A stretch of 64,000 bases of DNA from Terasakiispira papahanaumokuakeensis. GTDB lineage: Bacteria > Pseudomonadota > Gammaproteobacteria > Pseudomonadales > Halomonadaceae. Position 1 is the first letter of the stretch. Each line of letters opens with the position of its first letter. Of the stretch, positions 18,485 through 28,112 are shown piece by piece. The notes below the pieces were generated by a model, which ran no database searches, had not been told where the DNA came from, and saw only the letters and a program-made list of their open reading frames with translations. A program made the position numbers and the translations under genes. The stretch covers positions 1,711,108 through 1,775,107 of the forward strand of contig NZ_MDTQ01000001.1 in the NCBI RefSeq assembly GCF_001709345.1, read 5' to 3'.

Positions 18485-20257
18485 TTAGCTTTCTGCTTGC
18501 GGTTTCTGACGCAAGCGAATGTGTAAGTCTTTAAGCTGTTGTGTACTGACTTCTCCAGGCGCATCAGTCAGCACGCAGCTTGCGCTTTGTGTTTTCGGGA
18601 ACGCAATCACATCACGAATCGACTTAGCTCCCGTCATTAACATGATCAAGCGGTCCAAACCAAAGGCTAAACCACCATGGGGCGGCGCACCAAATTTGAG
18701 CGCATCCAGCAGGAAGCCAAACTTCTCTTGCTGCTCCTCAGCCTCAATGCCCAATACGCGGAAAACAGCCTGCTGCATCTCCTGGTGATGAATACGGATG
18801 GAACCACCCCCTAGCTCAGTGCCATTAAGCACCATGTCATAAGCACGTGAAAGCTGAGGTGCCGGATCAGCTTCTAACGCTTCGGCTGAACAGGAAGGCG
18901 CAGTGAAGGGGTGGTGCAGCGCACTCAAACGCCCTTCGCCATCTTCTTCGAACATCGGGAAGTCAACCACCCACAAAGGCGCCCACTCTTGGGTATACAG
19001 ATTCAGGTCTTCACCCAATTTACAGCGCAGCGCGCCCAACGCTTCGTTGACGACTTTGGCCTGATCAGCACCGAAGAAGATGATATCGCCATTTTGGGCA
19101 TCGACGCGATCCAATACTTGCTCAATCACGTTTTCCATAAACTTGACAATAGGCGACTGCAGCCCTTCAAGACCTGCGGAACGGTCATTGACTTTAATCC
19201 ACGCCAGACCTTTCGCGCCATAAATGCCAACGAATTTCGTGTACTCATCAATCTGTTTACGCGAAATTTCAGCACCACCAGGTACTTTAAGTGCAGCCAC
19301 CCGCCCTTTAGGATCGGCTGCCGGACCAGAGAACACTTTGAAGTCGACCTGACTCATCAGATCGCCCATATCGACTAATTCTAGCGGAATACGCAGATCA
19401 GGCTTATCAGAGCCAAAGCGATCCATTGCTTCGCTGAACTGCATCCGCGGGAAGGTCCCCAGATCAACATCCTTCACTTCTTTGAAGATGCGACGAATCA
19501 TGCCTTCAGCCACACCCATGATGTCTTCTTCATCAACGAAAGAGGCTTCAAGGTCAATCTGAGTAAATTCGGGCTGACGATCTGCTCGCAGATCTTCATC
19601 ACGGAAACATTTGGCAATCTGATAATAACGATCAAAGCCAGACACCATCAGCAGTTGTTTGAACAGCTGAGGAGACTGAGGTAACGCAAAGAAATGACCA
19701 TCATGAACGCGGCTGGGCACCAGATAATCGCGTGCACCTTCAGGTGTGGCACGAGTCAGAATAGGGGTCTCAATATCAAGAAAGCCCTGCTCTTCGAGAT
19801 AATTACGCAGCTGATGAGTAATGCGCGAACGCAGACGCAAGCGATCAGCCATTTCCGGGCGACGCAGATCGACATAGCGATACTTGAGACGAACCTCTTC
19901 ACCGACCCGGCCATATTCATCTAATTGAAACGGGGGTGTTTCCGCAGTATTCAGAACTTCAACATCTTTGGCTAAAACTTCAATCGCACCCGTCGGCATA
20001 TTATCATTCACCGTCCCTTCCGGGCGACGACGAACCAGCCCTTGAATACGTAGAACATATTCATTACGAGCACGATCTGCCGTGGCAAAAGCAGCCTCAG
20101 TATCGGGGTCGACCACGACTTGCGCAATGCCGTTGCGATCACGCAAATCCAGGAAAATAACACCGCCGTGGTCGCGTCGGCGATGTACCCAGCCACATAG
20201 CGTGACTTCCTGATCCAGATGGCGCTCATTCAAATCGCCGCAATAATGGCTGCGCAT
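18485..20257 (-). CDS. aspS: Aspartate--tRNA ligase
   Basis: AspRS charges tRNA with aspartate; it is a class II synthetase. The N-terminal OB fold (about 1-105) has [20 protein letters not shown] in two motifs (VHRRRDHGG and FLDLRDR). Class II motif 2 is seen in [19 protein letters not shown], shown here as [17 protein letters not shown], and motif 3 in [13 protein letters not shown]. The bacterial GAD insertion is present. Start at 20257 gives the family N-terminus MRSHYCGDL with AGGA at 10 bases; an upstream in-frame start at 20299 is rejected. Confidence 0.97.
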   Translation of the reverse strand: MRSHYCGDLNERHLDQEVTLCGWVHRRRDHGGVIFLDLRDRNGIAQVVVDPDTEAAFATADRARNEYVLRIQGLVRRRPEGTVNDNMPTGAIEVLAKDVEVLNTAETPPFQLDEYGRVGEEVRLKYRYVDLRRPEMADRLRLRSRITHQLRNYLEEQGFLDIETPILTRATPEGARDYLVPSRVHDGHFFALPQSPQLFKQLLMVSGFDRYYQIAKCFRDEDLRADRQPEFTQIDLEASFVDEEDIMGVAEGMIRRIFKEVKDVDLGTFPRMQFSEAMDRFGSDKPDLRIPLELVDMGDLMSQVDFKVFSGPAADPKGRVAALKVPGGAEISRKQIDEYTKFVGIYGAKGLAWIKVNDRSAGLEGLQSPIVKFMENVIEQVLDRVDAQNGDIIFFGADQAKVVNEALGALRCKLGEDLNLYTQEWAPLWVVDFPMFEEDGEGRLSALHHPFTAPSCSAEALEADPAPQLSRAYDMVLNGTELGGGSIRIHHQEMQQAVFRVLGIEAEEQQEKFGFLLDALKFGAPPHGGLAFGLDRLIMLMTGAKSIRDVIAFPKTQSASCVLTDAPGEVSTQQLKDLHIRLRQKPQAES

Positions 20258-20323
20258 ATTCAAAATATCCTGTTGCTGTCTAATGGGGGCATCGCACACT
20301 GCATGCCCTTAATCTCTAAATGT

Positions 20324-20351
20324 AAATTAATCAGTACAAATGAATCAGTAC
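20324..20351. repeat. 14-bp tandem duplication between fmdB and aspS
   Basis: AAATTAATCAGTAC is followed directly by AAATGAATCAGTAC, one mismatch in 14. Confidence 0.85.
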
Positions 20352-20366
20352 GGGTTGGCAAGTGTC

Positions 20367-20390
20367 GGTGAAGGGGCTTCCCCCTTCACC
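20367..20390 (-). terminator. Perfect hairpin downstream of fmdB
   Basis: GGTGAAGGGG and CCCCTTCACC form a 10-bp perfect stem with a 4-base loop, 25 bases after the fmdB stop. There is no T-run on the minus strand, so this is a candidate terminator or a transcript-stabilising hairpin between fmdB and aspS. Confidence 0.45.
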
Positions 20391-20414
20391 TCAAGATTCA
20401 GCACAAGCAGACAA

Positions 20415-20657
20415 TTAATCCGCTTTCGCTGAGCCTGAACCACCCTCACTTCCGCCAGAAAGATTCCGCTTATTGCCGGTTTTAAAGTCGGTTTCATACC
20501 AACCATCACCCGATAAACGAAAACCTGCGGCAGAAATCAAACGCTGCAAACTGGCCGCATGACAGGCAGGACAATCAGTTAAGGCCGGATCACTCATCTT
20601 TTGCATCGCTTCAAGATGATGGCCACAGGATTGACATTCATATTCATAGATCGGCAT
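20415..20657 (-). CDS. FmdB-family zinc-ribbon protein
   Basis: An 80-aa protein with the CxxC-CxxC zinc ribbon of the FmdB/CxxC_CXXC_SSSS family: MPIYEYECQSCGH at the start and TDCPACHAASL about 25 residues later. A Gly/Ser-rich tail follows. The function of the family is unclear; FmdB was first described as a regulator of formamidase. It commonly precedes aspS in gammaproteobacteria, as here, and probably starts the fmdB-aspS-yebC transcript. GAGG lies 8 bases before the ATG. Confidence 0.92.
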   Translation of the reverse strand: MPIYEYECQSCGHHLEAMQKMSDPALTDCPACHAASLQRLISAAGFRLSGDGWYETDFKTGNKRNLSGGSEGGSGSAKAD

Positions 20658-20842
20658 GACGTGTGCCTCATGATTCCATTAATATCAATACATGCCGGAC
20701 TCGACCGGCTGCAATAACATAAGGTCGGCCGAGACAGAATCAAGCCCTAGTGGACCTATCAGGGGCCGGCACAGACCCGCAAAGGGGCAATATTATAGCG
20801 CATGCCCGCGTGCATGGAACCGTATTAATAAGAATCTCTGTG

Positions 20843-21829
20843 ATGAATGCCCAAATTCCAACATCAACGGCCCCTGGCTTGCATCAGGCGGACTTTATTC
20901 CAGCCCCAGGTTGCCAATCCCCTCATTTACAAACCCTACTCCCCCGTATCATGTCGCGACCAAAACTCAAGACGACACTGGAATGGTTAGCCACCCCAGA
21001 TCATGATTGGGTCGAACTTAACTGGTACGGCTTACCGATGCCCTACAGCCCCATCCTTGTGCTCTTTCATGGCCTTGAAGGCAACCAGAGATCGCCTTAC
21101 ATCATCAGCATGATGCAAGCAGCAAGGCAACAGGGCATCAGTTGCGTCATCATGCATTTCAGGGGATGTGGTCAGTACGATAATACTCAAGCACAGAGCT
21201 ACCATAGCGGTGCAACGGCCGATGCTCGACACTGCCTTAACATACTGTCAGCACGATATCCCACAAGCCCATTATGGGCTTGTGGCTACTCACTAGGCGC
21301 TAACATGTTGCTTAAACTGGCTGGCGAAGGGCCTCATCCGCTTATGCGCCTAGCCGCTGTATGCCCACCCTTTGAGTTAGGCGCATGCGCTGACCGCTTG
21401 AACCAGGGCCTCTCCAAAGGTTATCAACGCTACTTGCTAAGCCCATTGAAACAGAAAACACTGCACAAATACCGCCAGGGCTTATTACCTGAAACAATCA
21501 CACCCGACATCATCCATCAGAGTCAGCACTTTAGGGCCTTTGACGGCCAGATCACAGGCCCGTTACACGGCTTTCAAGATGCTAACGACTACTACAGTCA
21601 CGCCAGCTGTCGCGCTTTTCTGCCCGACATCACAACGCCAACGTTGATTCTGTTTGCAGAAGATGATCCCTTTATGGATCCCGCTTGCATTCCAAGCGCT
21701 GAAGAGCTCAGTGTGACCACACGCCTAGAAGTGAGCCGTCATGGCGGTCATGTGGGGTTCATTCACTACGCCCAAGGTTTGAGACATTGGCTACCTAAAC
21801 GAATTCTATCTTTCCTGGCAGCCACGTAA
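20843..21829 (+). CDS. YheT-family alpha/beta hydrolase
   Basis: A 328-aa alpha/beta hydrolase of the YheT/EMB8 family; substrates are uncertain, with esterase activity on short acyl chains reported for relatives. The family opening HLQTLLPRI is at residues 28-36. The oxyanion strand LVLFHGLEGN, nucleophile elbow CGYSLGAN (Ser150), an acid in LILFAEDDPF and a His in HGGHVGF complete a Ser-Asp-His triad. ATG at 20843 was chosen because the family N-terminus begins shortly after it; the in-frame extension back to 20750 has no similarity. It is followed by a HIT gene on the same strand. Confidence 0.9.
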   Translation: MNAQIPTSTAPGLHQADFIPAPGCQSPHLQTLLPRIMSRPKLKTTLEWLATPDHDWVELNWYGLPMPYSPILVLFHGLEGNQRSPYIISMMQAARQQGISCVIMHFRGCGQYDNTQAQSYHSGATADARHCLNILSARYPTSPLWACGYSLGANMLLKLAGEGPHPLMRLAAVCPPFELGACADRLNQGLSKGYQRYLLSPLKQKTLHKYRQGLLPETITPDIIHQSQHFRAFDGQITGPLHGFQDANDYYSHASCRAFLPDITTPTLILFAEDDPFMDPACIPSAEELSVTTRLEVSRHGGHVGFIHYAQGLRHWLPKRILSFLAAT

Positions 21830-21850
21830 GTGACCAGCGTCACCACAAAC

Positions 21851-21909
21851 TATTTTCAAACACGTTTTCAGCCACGGCTTTTTCAACCACAACTTCTCAA
21901 CCAAGAGCG
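21851..21909. repeat. Four imperfect tandem units of about 15 bp before the HIT gene
   Basis: Units TATTTTCAAACACG, TTTTCAGCCACGGCT, TTTTCAACCACAACT and TCTCAACCAAGAGCG follow one another. They are in frame with the HIT gene if a GTG at 21830 were the start, giving five-residue repeats of the FQPRL type. Confidence 0.75.
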
Positions 21910-21916
21910 CATCAGC

Positions 21917-22330
21917 ATGACATTTACATTACACCCTCGCCTCGCTGCAGACAGCCATTGGGTTGGCGAACTGAGCCTATGCCAAGTTCGTCTCATCAAT
22001 GATCAACGCTTCCCCTGGCTGCTCCTCATTCCACAACGAGCGCACATGACTGAATTGCACCAACTCGATTCAGATGACTACATTCAGCTCTTTACAGAAA
22101 TCCGTCAGCTGGCCGCCCCCTTTCAGCAACTCACTCAGGCCGACAAGCTGAATATTGCCACACTGGGCAATATGGTACCGCAGCTCCATTTACACCTCGT
22201 GGCCCGGCACCCACAAGACGCAGCCTGGCCTGGCCCGGTATGGGGGCATGGCCAGGCAGAGCCCTATTCAGACGAAGATCTAACCGCGCAAATCAACCTC
22301 ATTCGCCGCCAGCTCCCAGGGCTGTCATAA
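21917..22330 (+). CDS. HIT-domain protein
   Basis: A 137-aa histidine-triad protein. HIT proteins hydrolyse or transfer nucleotidyl groups from substrates such as Ap4A or adenylated amino acids. The motif PQLHLHLVARH carries the alternate histidines, followed by the conserved AWPGPVWG. FPWLLLIPQRA is the matching N-terminal strand. ATG at 21917 gives the usual start (MTFTLHPRLAADSH); a GTG at 21830, immediately after the YheT stop, would add 29 repeat-rich residues and cannot be excluded. The protein probably shares a transcript with the YheT gene. Confidence 0.9.
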   Translation: MTFTLHPRLAADSHWVGELSLCQVRLINDQRFPWLLLIPQRAHMTELHQLDSDDYIQLFTEIRQLAAPFQQLTQADKLNIATLGNMVPQLHLHLVARHPQDAAWPGPVWGHGQAEPYSDEDLTAQINLIRRQLPGLS

Positions 22331-22387
22331 CGCAGTGCTTCACTGGTCCATTCAGGTTAAATCGCCAACCTCGGACGGTCGATCACG

Positions 22388-22419
22388 CTGAAACCAGTTC
22401 AAACTGAAAACAGTTCAAC
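22388..22419. repeat. 16-bp tandem duplication between HIT and rlmD
   Basis: CTGAAACCAGTTCAAA is followed by CTGAAAACAGTTCAAC, two mismatches in 16. Confidence 0.85.
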
Positions 22420-22425
22420 ACTAAA

Positions 22426-22447
22426 GCTCTTTCAACGTTGAAAGAGC
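22426..22447 (-). terminator. 22-bp perfect palindrome across the rlmD stop codon
   Basis: GCTCTTTCAAC and GTTGAAAGAGC form a perfect inverted repeat that contains the rlmD TGA. On the minus strand it is followed by TTTAG. It is probably a terminator between convergent genes, and has the same arrangement as the cheV palindrome. Confidence 0.5.
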
Positions 22448-23940
22448 GCCATGGTTTCAACATGTGCCGTTCGGGGAAACATATCCATAATGCCCCAGCG
22501 AACCAGTGAGTACCCTTGCGCAGCCAAAAGCCCAGCATCACGGGCTAAGGTCGCTGCATCACAGGAAATATATAAAATTTGACGAGGATTAAGCTGGGTC
22601 ACCTGCTGCACTTGAACCTCAGCGCCAGCACGAGGGGGGTCCAGTAACACGCAATCAACGCCGTCTTCCAGACCCAACTTACCCCAATTAACCGGTTGAT
22701 TAAGGTCAGCCGCCATAAAGGTCACTTCCCCTTTCAAAGTCGTCAGGTTGGCGGCATTGGCCCGAGCTCTCTCGACTTGCACGACAATACCTTCCACCCC
22801 AATGACACGCCCGGCAACATGAGCCAGGGGCAAGGTGAAGTTCCCAAAGCCACAGAACAAATCCAACACAGTGTCGTCAGCCGATAAACTTAACCAGTCA
22901 AGCGCCTGACGAATCATGCGCTGATTAATCCCGGCGTTCACTTGCAGAAAATCTTCTGGACCAAAAGATAATGACACCACCTGCGACTCATCTTGATGCG
23001 CCGCATCTACCGTATGGCTTGAAATCGTGACATCGTATTGAAGTGACTGATCTTCAGAGGAAGATAACGGTATAAATCCCTGGTCATCTTGAAGCCAAAC
23101 CGCGACATTGTGATCCTCCCCCCAAGCGATCCAACGCTGCTGATCACGAGCAGGGAGCCGCTTACGGTCTCTCAGCCAACGCATTGACAAGGCGACAGAG
23201 TGATCTCCTGCGATCAGTTCCAAGTGCCCGATATGACGACTTTCAAGCGTTTCTAAGAGACGCCGTAAAGACGGAAGCAACACATTCAAGCGCGATTCCA
23301 TAATGGGGCATTGCTCAATATCAACCAATTGAGCACTTTGCGCAGCACGAAACCCCAAAATCAAACGCCCATCACGCCGCCACTTAACCCCTAAACGTAC
23401 TTTACGGCGGTAGCCTTCAGGCGCTTCACAAAGCGCAGCATCAGGCTCAGGTAAATGCGACAAGTGCCCAATATGATGCAGTTGCTCCTGAACCCGAGAC
23501 TGCTTAAAAAGCACTTCGGCGTGATGATCTAAATGCTGTAAGCGGCACCCGCCACAACGGCCAAAATGCTCGCACACCGGGGCCACTCGATCTTGGGAAG
23601 CCGAAACCACCTCTGTGACAGAAGCCTCGTTATAACGCTTACGTGTCTTTTGCGTGGTGGCGATCACCCATTCACCGCTTAAAGCGCCTTCGATAAAGCA
23701 CGTTTTGCCTTGTTCGTCACGAGCCACACCACGGCCTTCATGACTCAAGCGCTCAATATAAAGTGCGCCAGGAACAGGCGGTAAGGCTTCATTCGCGTGC
23801 GCCGTTTTCGAACCTGTCGAAGACGTACTCTTCAAAGAAGTGCTCTCCGAAGAAGTACCCTCTGATAGAGCACCATTGTCAGGAGTATCACTGGAGCGGC
23901 GGCGCGGGGTCTTACGCGGTTTCTTTAACAACAAAGACAT
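22432..23940 (-). CDS. rlmD: 23S rRNA (uracil-1939-C5)-methyltransferase RlmD
   Basis: RlmD methylates U1939 of 23S rRNA. It has the [4Fe-4S] cysteines (Cys123, Cys129, Cys132 in CEHFGRCGGC, and Cys211 in EQCPIM), the SAM site LDLFCGFGNFTLPLA, LDPPRAGA, and the nucleophile motif YISCDAATLARD. A TRAM domain (about 55-115) precedes. At 502 aa it is longer than the usual 430-450. The excess is a basic and then Ser/Thr-rich N-terminal tail (about 1-50) containing a 15-bp coding repeat. The gene is convergent with the HIT gene. Confidence 0.94.
   Translation of the reverse strand: MSLLLKKPRKTPRRRSSDTPDNGALSEGTSSESTSLKSTSSTGSKTAHANEALPPVPGALYIERLSHEGRGVARDEQGKTCFIEGALSGEWVIATTQKTRKRYNEASVTEVVSASQDRVAPVCEHFGRCGGCRLQHLDHHAEVLFKQSRVQEQLHHIGHLSHLPEPDAALCEAPEGYRRKVRLGVKWRRDGRLILGFRAAQSAQLVDIEQCPIMESRLNVLLPSLRRLLETLESRHIGHLELIAGDHSVALSMRWLRDRKRLPARDQQRWIAWGEDHNVAVWLQDDQGFIPLSSSEDQSLQYDVTISSHTVDAAHQDESQVVSLSFGPEDFLQVNAGINQRMIRQALDWLSLSADDTVLDLFCGFGNFTLPLAHVAGRVIGVEGIVVQVERARANAANLTTLKGEVTFMAADLNQPVNWGKLGLEDGVDCVLLDPPRAGAEVQVQQVTQLNPRQILYISCDAATLARDAGLLAAQGYSLVRWGIMDMFPRTAHVETMALFQR
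23818..23877 (-). repeat. 15-bp in-frame tandem repeat in the rlmD N-terminus
   Basis: Four imperfect 15-bp units (plus-strand CGAAGACGTACTCTT, CAAAGAAGTGCTCTC, CGAAGAAGTACCCTC, TGATAGAGCACCATT) encode repeating five-residue blocks such as EGTSS, ESTSL, KSTSS. Confidence 0.75.
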
Positions 23941-23973
23941 AACGTTTGGATCTGCCTGAGAGAGTCACGAAAA

Positions 23974-24030
23974 GTAGAGCCACAAGAAATATAGCCACAA
24001 GTTATAGAGCTAAGAGAAATAGAGCCAGAA
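23974..24030. repeat. Imperfect tandem units of 13-17 bp upstream of rlmD
   Basis: Related units beginning TAGAGCCACAAGAAA, TAGCCACAAGTTA, TAGAGCTAAGAGAAA and TAGAGCCAGAAAA follow each other just before the terminator of the chemoreceptor gene. Confidence 0.65.
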
Positions 24031-24058
24031 AAAAGGGGCGCTATTATAACGCCCCCTT
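24029..24058 (-). terminator. Rho-independent terminator of the chemoreceptor gene
   Basis: GGGGCG and CGCCCC arms with an AT-rich loop, followed on the minus strand by a run of six T. It lies about 50 bases after the stop at 24112. Confidence 0.8.
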
Positions 24059-24111
24059 TATGAACAGCCAGACTAATGCCGATAAAACATGTCAACAAAA
24101 TACGTCAGGTT

Positions 24112-26070
24112 TTAACAGGTAAATTCATTAACATGCTGACGCAACTGCCTCACTTGCTGGCCGAGGTGACGCGTTCCCGAACTGGCCTGATCCACCATCG
24201 CGGCAGCATTACCGCCTTGGTCCGATAAATGCTGAAGGCCTTGATGCACATCGCTGATAGACGCTTGCTGCTCGTGAGTACTTTCTGCGATCAGGGCATT
24301 CATATCAAACATATTGCTCAGGGACTGACTCATTTCATGGAGCTGATCCCGCGTCATTTTTAAACTCAAAAGCCCTTGATGGGTACTTTCAGTACTGGAC
24401 TGCATCTGGGCGGCAACACGCTGACTCGAATTGCGTAGGCTATCGATCATAGTCCGGATCTCAGACGTTGAATCCGAAGTACGCTGAGCCAACTGACGTA
24501 CTTCATCGGCAACAACAGCAAACCCGCGTCCATGGTCACCTGCCCTAGCCGCTTCTATTGCGGCATTTAGAGCCAACAAGTTCGTTTGATCAGAAACCCC
24601 TCGAATCACATCCAGCACATGCATAATGTCATCACTATGCTTCTGTAATAGATTCATTTCATTGCAGTTTTCATTCATTTCATCCTGAAGTTGAGAAATC
24701 GTATCGAAACTCTGATCCAAGCGTTCAATAGAGTCGGCTAAAGTCTGGCGCCCCTGATCAGACTGATCGCCCACACTTTGTGCCGATTGCGCAATAGTGG
24801 AGACTTGTTCAGTAATCCCATTCATGGTCTGTGTGATATTTTCCAAAGCCAGTTGCTGTTGATGGAAAGAAGCAGTGGCATGCTGAGAGCTAGACTCGAC
24901 CTGCGCAGAAAGGGTTTCAGTCTCATCAGTCACTTGATGAACCTCAATGAGCGTTTGCCGAAGACGCTGCATGAGGCTGTTCATCTGCGCACATAGATCG
25001 CCAATCTCAGCCTGATCATGGGTTTCAAAAGCTAACGTTAGATTGAGTGTTTCAGCGACATGTCTGACTTGTTGGCGCAGACCGACAACAGGCTTGATTA
25101 GGGCCCCTGTGACGGGAAATAGCACAACCACACCAATCACTAATACCACACTGGCAACGCCCAATGTCACCCACTGATTGTTTTGAATCTGAGCATCAAT
25201 CGCTTTAGTGGGGACAACGGCGACCAAAAAGCGCTTTAGACCAGGCATCCACATGGTTGCAATAAAGGCATCTTCATTTTTCCAAGACGTTTTCAAAATA
25301 TGTGGAGTCTGCTCACGCTTTTCGAATAATCTGGCCATGTCAGGGTCAGTGGAGAAATCAGGAATACCCTCAGAGAGATGCTTAGGCGCAATATCGACGC
25401 GACCATCGGCTTGCACCAACATGACCACCCCATTAGCCCCGATGCGGTAAGATTGCACCAAATCAACAATACTCTGAATGCTCAACACACCGCCTGCGAC
25501 AACAAACGGGACACCAGAACGATTCTCTGCTTGACTGCTATAGTTAATAAACATGCGCGGCTCATCACCGCTAAAAGAATTACTATCGAGATTCAATTCA
25601 TATTGAGGGCGGCGCGACAGGTATTCAAAATACCATCGATCATCCTGACCATTTTCAATAATAGGACGCCGATGCAACTCGCCATCCTGATAATGGAAGT
25701 AAAATTTCTGCTGGCCATTATTCCCTGCCAGAAAGACGCCCACGGCACCCATCGCATCTTGAGTCTGCAAAATGGTTTGCTTGACTAGAGGAAAGTCATC
25801 ATTGGACATTCCTGAACGTACCCAATGAATGATCATTGGATTATTAGCCAAGGCCTGAGATCCCGCGATGACAGTATTCAAATGTGCTTGAATTCCGTGA
25901 CCAACGCCCTCAATTAATAAAGGAAGTTCTTCTGATTCAAGACGATCCAGACGATCACGACTCGAAAGCACTGACTGTACCGTCACCACTGCCACAATTA
26001 AAACCGCTAGAATTAGTGCTGCCACGATAAAAAATCGTGATCGAAGTGAAATTCGGTACCAATGCACCAT
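24112..26070 (-). CDS. Methyl-accepting chemotaxis protein with periplasmic Cache-type sensor
   Basis: A 652-aa transmembrane chemoreceptor. Membrane helices are at about 13-34 and 300-322. The periplasmic part between them has dCache-like features: a long N-terminal helix, [20 protein letters not shown] and [14 protein letters not shown]-type linker follows (about 322-375). The signalling domain (about 390-652) has the conserved hairpin tip with [21 protein letters not shown] split as [20 protein letters not shown], then [15 protein letters not shown]. The ligand cannot be read from sequence. GGGAG precedes the ATG by 7 bases. It has its own terminator and probably its own promoter. Confidence 0.93.
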   Translation of the reverse strand: MVHWYRISLRSRFFIVAALILAVLIVAVVTVQSVLSSRDRLDRLESEELPLLIEGVGHGIQAHLNTVIAGSQALANNPMIIHWVRSGMSNDDFPLVKQTILQTQDAMGAVGVFLAGNNGQQKFYFHYQDGELHRRPIIENGQDDRWYFEYLSRRPQYELNLDSNSFSGDEPRMFINYSSQAENRSGVPFVVAGGVLSIQSIVDLVQSYRIGANGVVMLVQADGRVDIAPKHLSEGIPDFSTDPDMARLFEKREQTPHILKTSWKNEDAFIATMWMPGLKRFLVAVVPTKAIDAQIQNNQWVTLGVASVVLVIGVVVLFPVTGALIKPVVGLRQQVRHVAETLNLTLAFETHDQAEIGDLCAQMNSLMQRLRQTLIEVHQVTDETETLSAQVESSSQHATASFHQQQLALENITQTMNGITEQVSTIAQSAQSVGDQSDQGRQTLADSIERLDQSFDTISQLQDEMNENCNEMNLLQKHSDDIMHVLDVIRGVSDQTNLLALNAAIEAARAGDHGRGFAVVADEVRQLAQRTSDSTSEIRTMIDSLRNSSQRVAAQMQSSTESTHQGLLSLKMTRDQLHEMSQSLSNMFDMNALIAESTHEQQASISDVHQGLQHLSDQGGNAAAMVDQASSGTRHLGQQVRQLRQHVNEFTC

Positions 26071-26260
26071 GTGTTATCTCCCTTTCGTCGCCTGGACCTT
26101 CACCATCCCAAATGAGCAATAAAAACTCAGGTATAAAAGCATCATATCGTGAGAAAGAGTGGCCGACTACTCGAACAAAAAAATTAGAATTTACTAATTA
26201 TTAGACTTTCAATAACCGATCTCCCTGACGATTCAAAACCCCATTGATTTCGGAGCCAAT

Positions 26261-27790
26261 ATGTCAACTGCAGATTTACATCTGAATTTACGCAACCTGC
26301 AAATAGAGGATTATCCTCAGCTCAAGACGCTAATGGACCGCGTTTATAACGATATCGGGGGGGCATGGCCCGAGCACACGATTCAAAAACTCGTGCAAGA
26401 ATTCCCTGAAGGTCAGATTGTGATCGAAGATGACCAAACGATCATCGGTGTCGCCTTAAGTGTACAAGTTGATTACGACACCTTTTCCAACCCACATCAA
26501 TATGATGACTTGATTGGCGCACGTGAAGTCATCCTCAACGATGACCAAGGGGATGCCATCTATGGACTGGATGTTTTAATTGACCCGGAATATCGAGGCC
26601 ACCGACTAGGACGCCGCCTTTACGAAGCACGCAAAGAACTCTGTCGTTCGCTGAATCTGCGCGCCATCCTTGCAGGGGGTCGAATTCCGTATTATCACCA
26701 ACATGCCGATGTGCTCAAACCGGCAGAATATATTGATCTAGTGTCAAGAAAAGAGCTTTACGATCCCATTTTATCTTTTCAGCTCGCGAATGACTTTCAG
26801 GTCAAACGCTTAATGAGCAAATATTTGCCTGAAGATGAAAAATCCCAAGGCTACGCCACATTATTAGAATGGAATAATATCCTTTATGAACCCGCTGAGT
26901 GCATTCTAGAAACGGCGAAAACTCAAGCTCGGGTAGGCGCAGTACAATGGCAAATGCGTGAATTTGACTCTGTTGAGTCAGTGCTTCAACAAGTCGAATA
27001 TTTTGTTGACGCATTATCCGACTATCAAAGTGATTTTGCTGTCTTTCCAGAACTATTCAATGCTCCTTTAATGGGGCTTACAGACCAATCGGATCAAGTT
27101 GAGGCGATTAAATTCCTCGGCACCTTCACTGAACGCTTCATCTCGGAATTGACTAGAATGGCAGTCAATTACAACATTAATATTATTGCAGGCTCACTCA
27201 TCGAAGAAGGCGAGGATGGCCGTCTTTACAATGTGGCTTATCTCTGCCGACGAGATGGCACCTTGGAACGCCAACCCAAATTGCATATTACACCTCAGGA
27301 AAAACGCGACTGGGTCATTGAAGGCGGTGATGAACTCGCCGTGTTTGAAACTGATGCCGGTCGCGTGGGAATGCTGATTTGTTATGATGTTGAATTTCCA
27401 GAATTGGCCCGACTCCTTTCTGACGAAGAGGTGGATATTTTATTTGTACCTTTTTGGACGGATACCAAAAATGGTTATTTGAGAGTACGTCATTGTGCCC
27501 AAGCAAGAGCAATCGAAAATGAATGTTATGTTGTGATCTGTGGCAGCGTGGGGAACTTACCCTCCATTGAGAATCTGGACATTCAATATGCCCAATCTGC
27601 TGTCTTTTCCCCTTCTGATTTCGCATTTCCTCATGATGCAGTACTCAACGAAACCACACCTAACACCGAAATGATCTTCTTCTCCGATCTAGACTTGAAT
27701 CGTTTGAAGATCGTCCGTAATGAAGGTTCAGTCACCAACTTGAAAGATCGAAGAACTGACCTTTTCAACCTGAAGTGGCATAAACGCTAA
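26261..27790 (+). CDS. Bifunctional GNAT acetyltransferase / carbon-nitrogen hydrolase
   Basis: A 509-aa fusion. Residues about 8-160 are a GNAT domain with the acetyl-CoA loop YRGHRLGRRLYEA (111-123). Residues about 222-500 are a nitrilase-superfamily amidohydrolase with a complete catalytic triad: Glu264 in FPELFN, Lys340 in PKLHITP and Cys374 in LICYDVEFPE. This two-domain architecture is known as a family but its substrate is unknown; acylated amine turnover has been suggested only by architecture. The start has GGAG at 5 bases. The gene stands alone, and a hairpin with a T-run follows. Confidence 0.92.
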   Translation: MSTADLHLNLRNLQIEDYPQLKTLMDRVYNDIGGAWPEHTIQKLVQEFPEGQIVIEDDQTIIGVALSVQVDYDTFSNPHQYDDLIGAREVILNDDQGDAIYGLDVLIDPEYRGHRLGRRLYEARKELCRSLNLRAILAGGRIPYYHQHADVLKPAEYIDLVSRKELYDPILSFQLANDFQVKRLMSKYLPEDEKSQGYATLLEWNNILYEPAECILETAKTQARVGAVQWQMREFDSVESVLQQVEYFVDALSDYQSDFAVFPELFNAPLMGLTDQSDQVEAIKFLGTFTERFISELTRMAVNYNINIIAGSLIEEGEDGRLYNVAYLCRRDGTLERQPKLHITPQEKRDWVIEGGDELAVFETDAGRVGMLICYDVEFPELARLLSDEEVDILFVPFWTDTKNGYLRVRHCAQARAIENECYVVICGSVGNLPSIENLDIQYAQSAVFSPSDFAFPHDAVLNETTPNTEMIFFSDLDLNRLKIVRNEGSVTNLKDRRTDLFNLKWHKR

Positions 27791-27796
27791 ACATCT

Positions 27797-27821
27797 AGCC
27801 AGTCAGCTAAGTGGCTTTTTA
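27797..27821 (+). terminator. Probable terminator of the GNAT-nitrilase gene
   Basis: AGCCA and TGGCT arms around a 10-base loop, followed by a run of T, 6 bases after the stop codon. The stem is short. Confidence 0.55.
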
Positions 27822-27855
27822 TGCTCAGCAACACCTGACGGGTTATTCAATAATC

Positions 27856-27879
27856 CCTGAGCCACGGCCGTGGCTCAGG
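27856..27879. repeat. 24-bp perfect palindrome
   Basis: CCTGAGCCACGG and CCGTGGCTCAGG make a perfect loopless inverted repeat. It could be a second terminator stem or a protein-binding site. Confidence 0.6.
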
Positions 27880-28112
27880 ACCTCCCCCATACCTGACAGG
27901 CATTCGAGTTGTTAAGAGCGCATCCGTCAAAAGCGCTAAAAAAGTGCATCAGCAATCATTATCGGGCATGCTCTCGACTCAACGGCTTGTCTAGGCGACA
28001 AGAAAGTGATTGAGAGCAAGGCGATTTAAAACGCCAGCATTAACTATAAAAATATCAAACAACATAATCAGAACAATTCGTAAGATCACAACAACTCAAG
28101 AGAACACACGCA

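Larger units (their letters stand above)
27791..28112. other. 322-bp gap between the GNAT-nitrilase and symporter genes
   Basis: Holds a terminator at 27797-27821 and a 24-bp palindrome at 27856-27879. The rest should contain the symporter promoter, but I see no clear hexamer pair. Confidence 0.6.
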
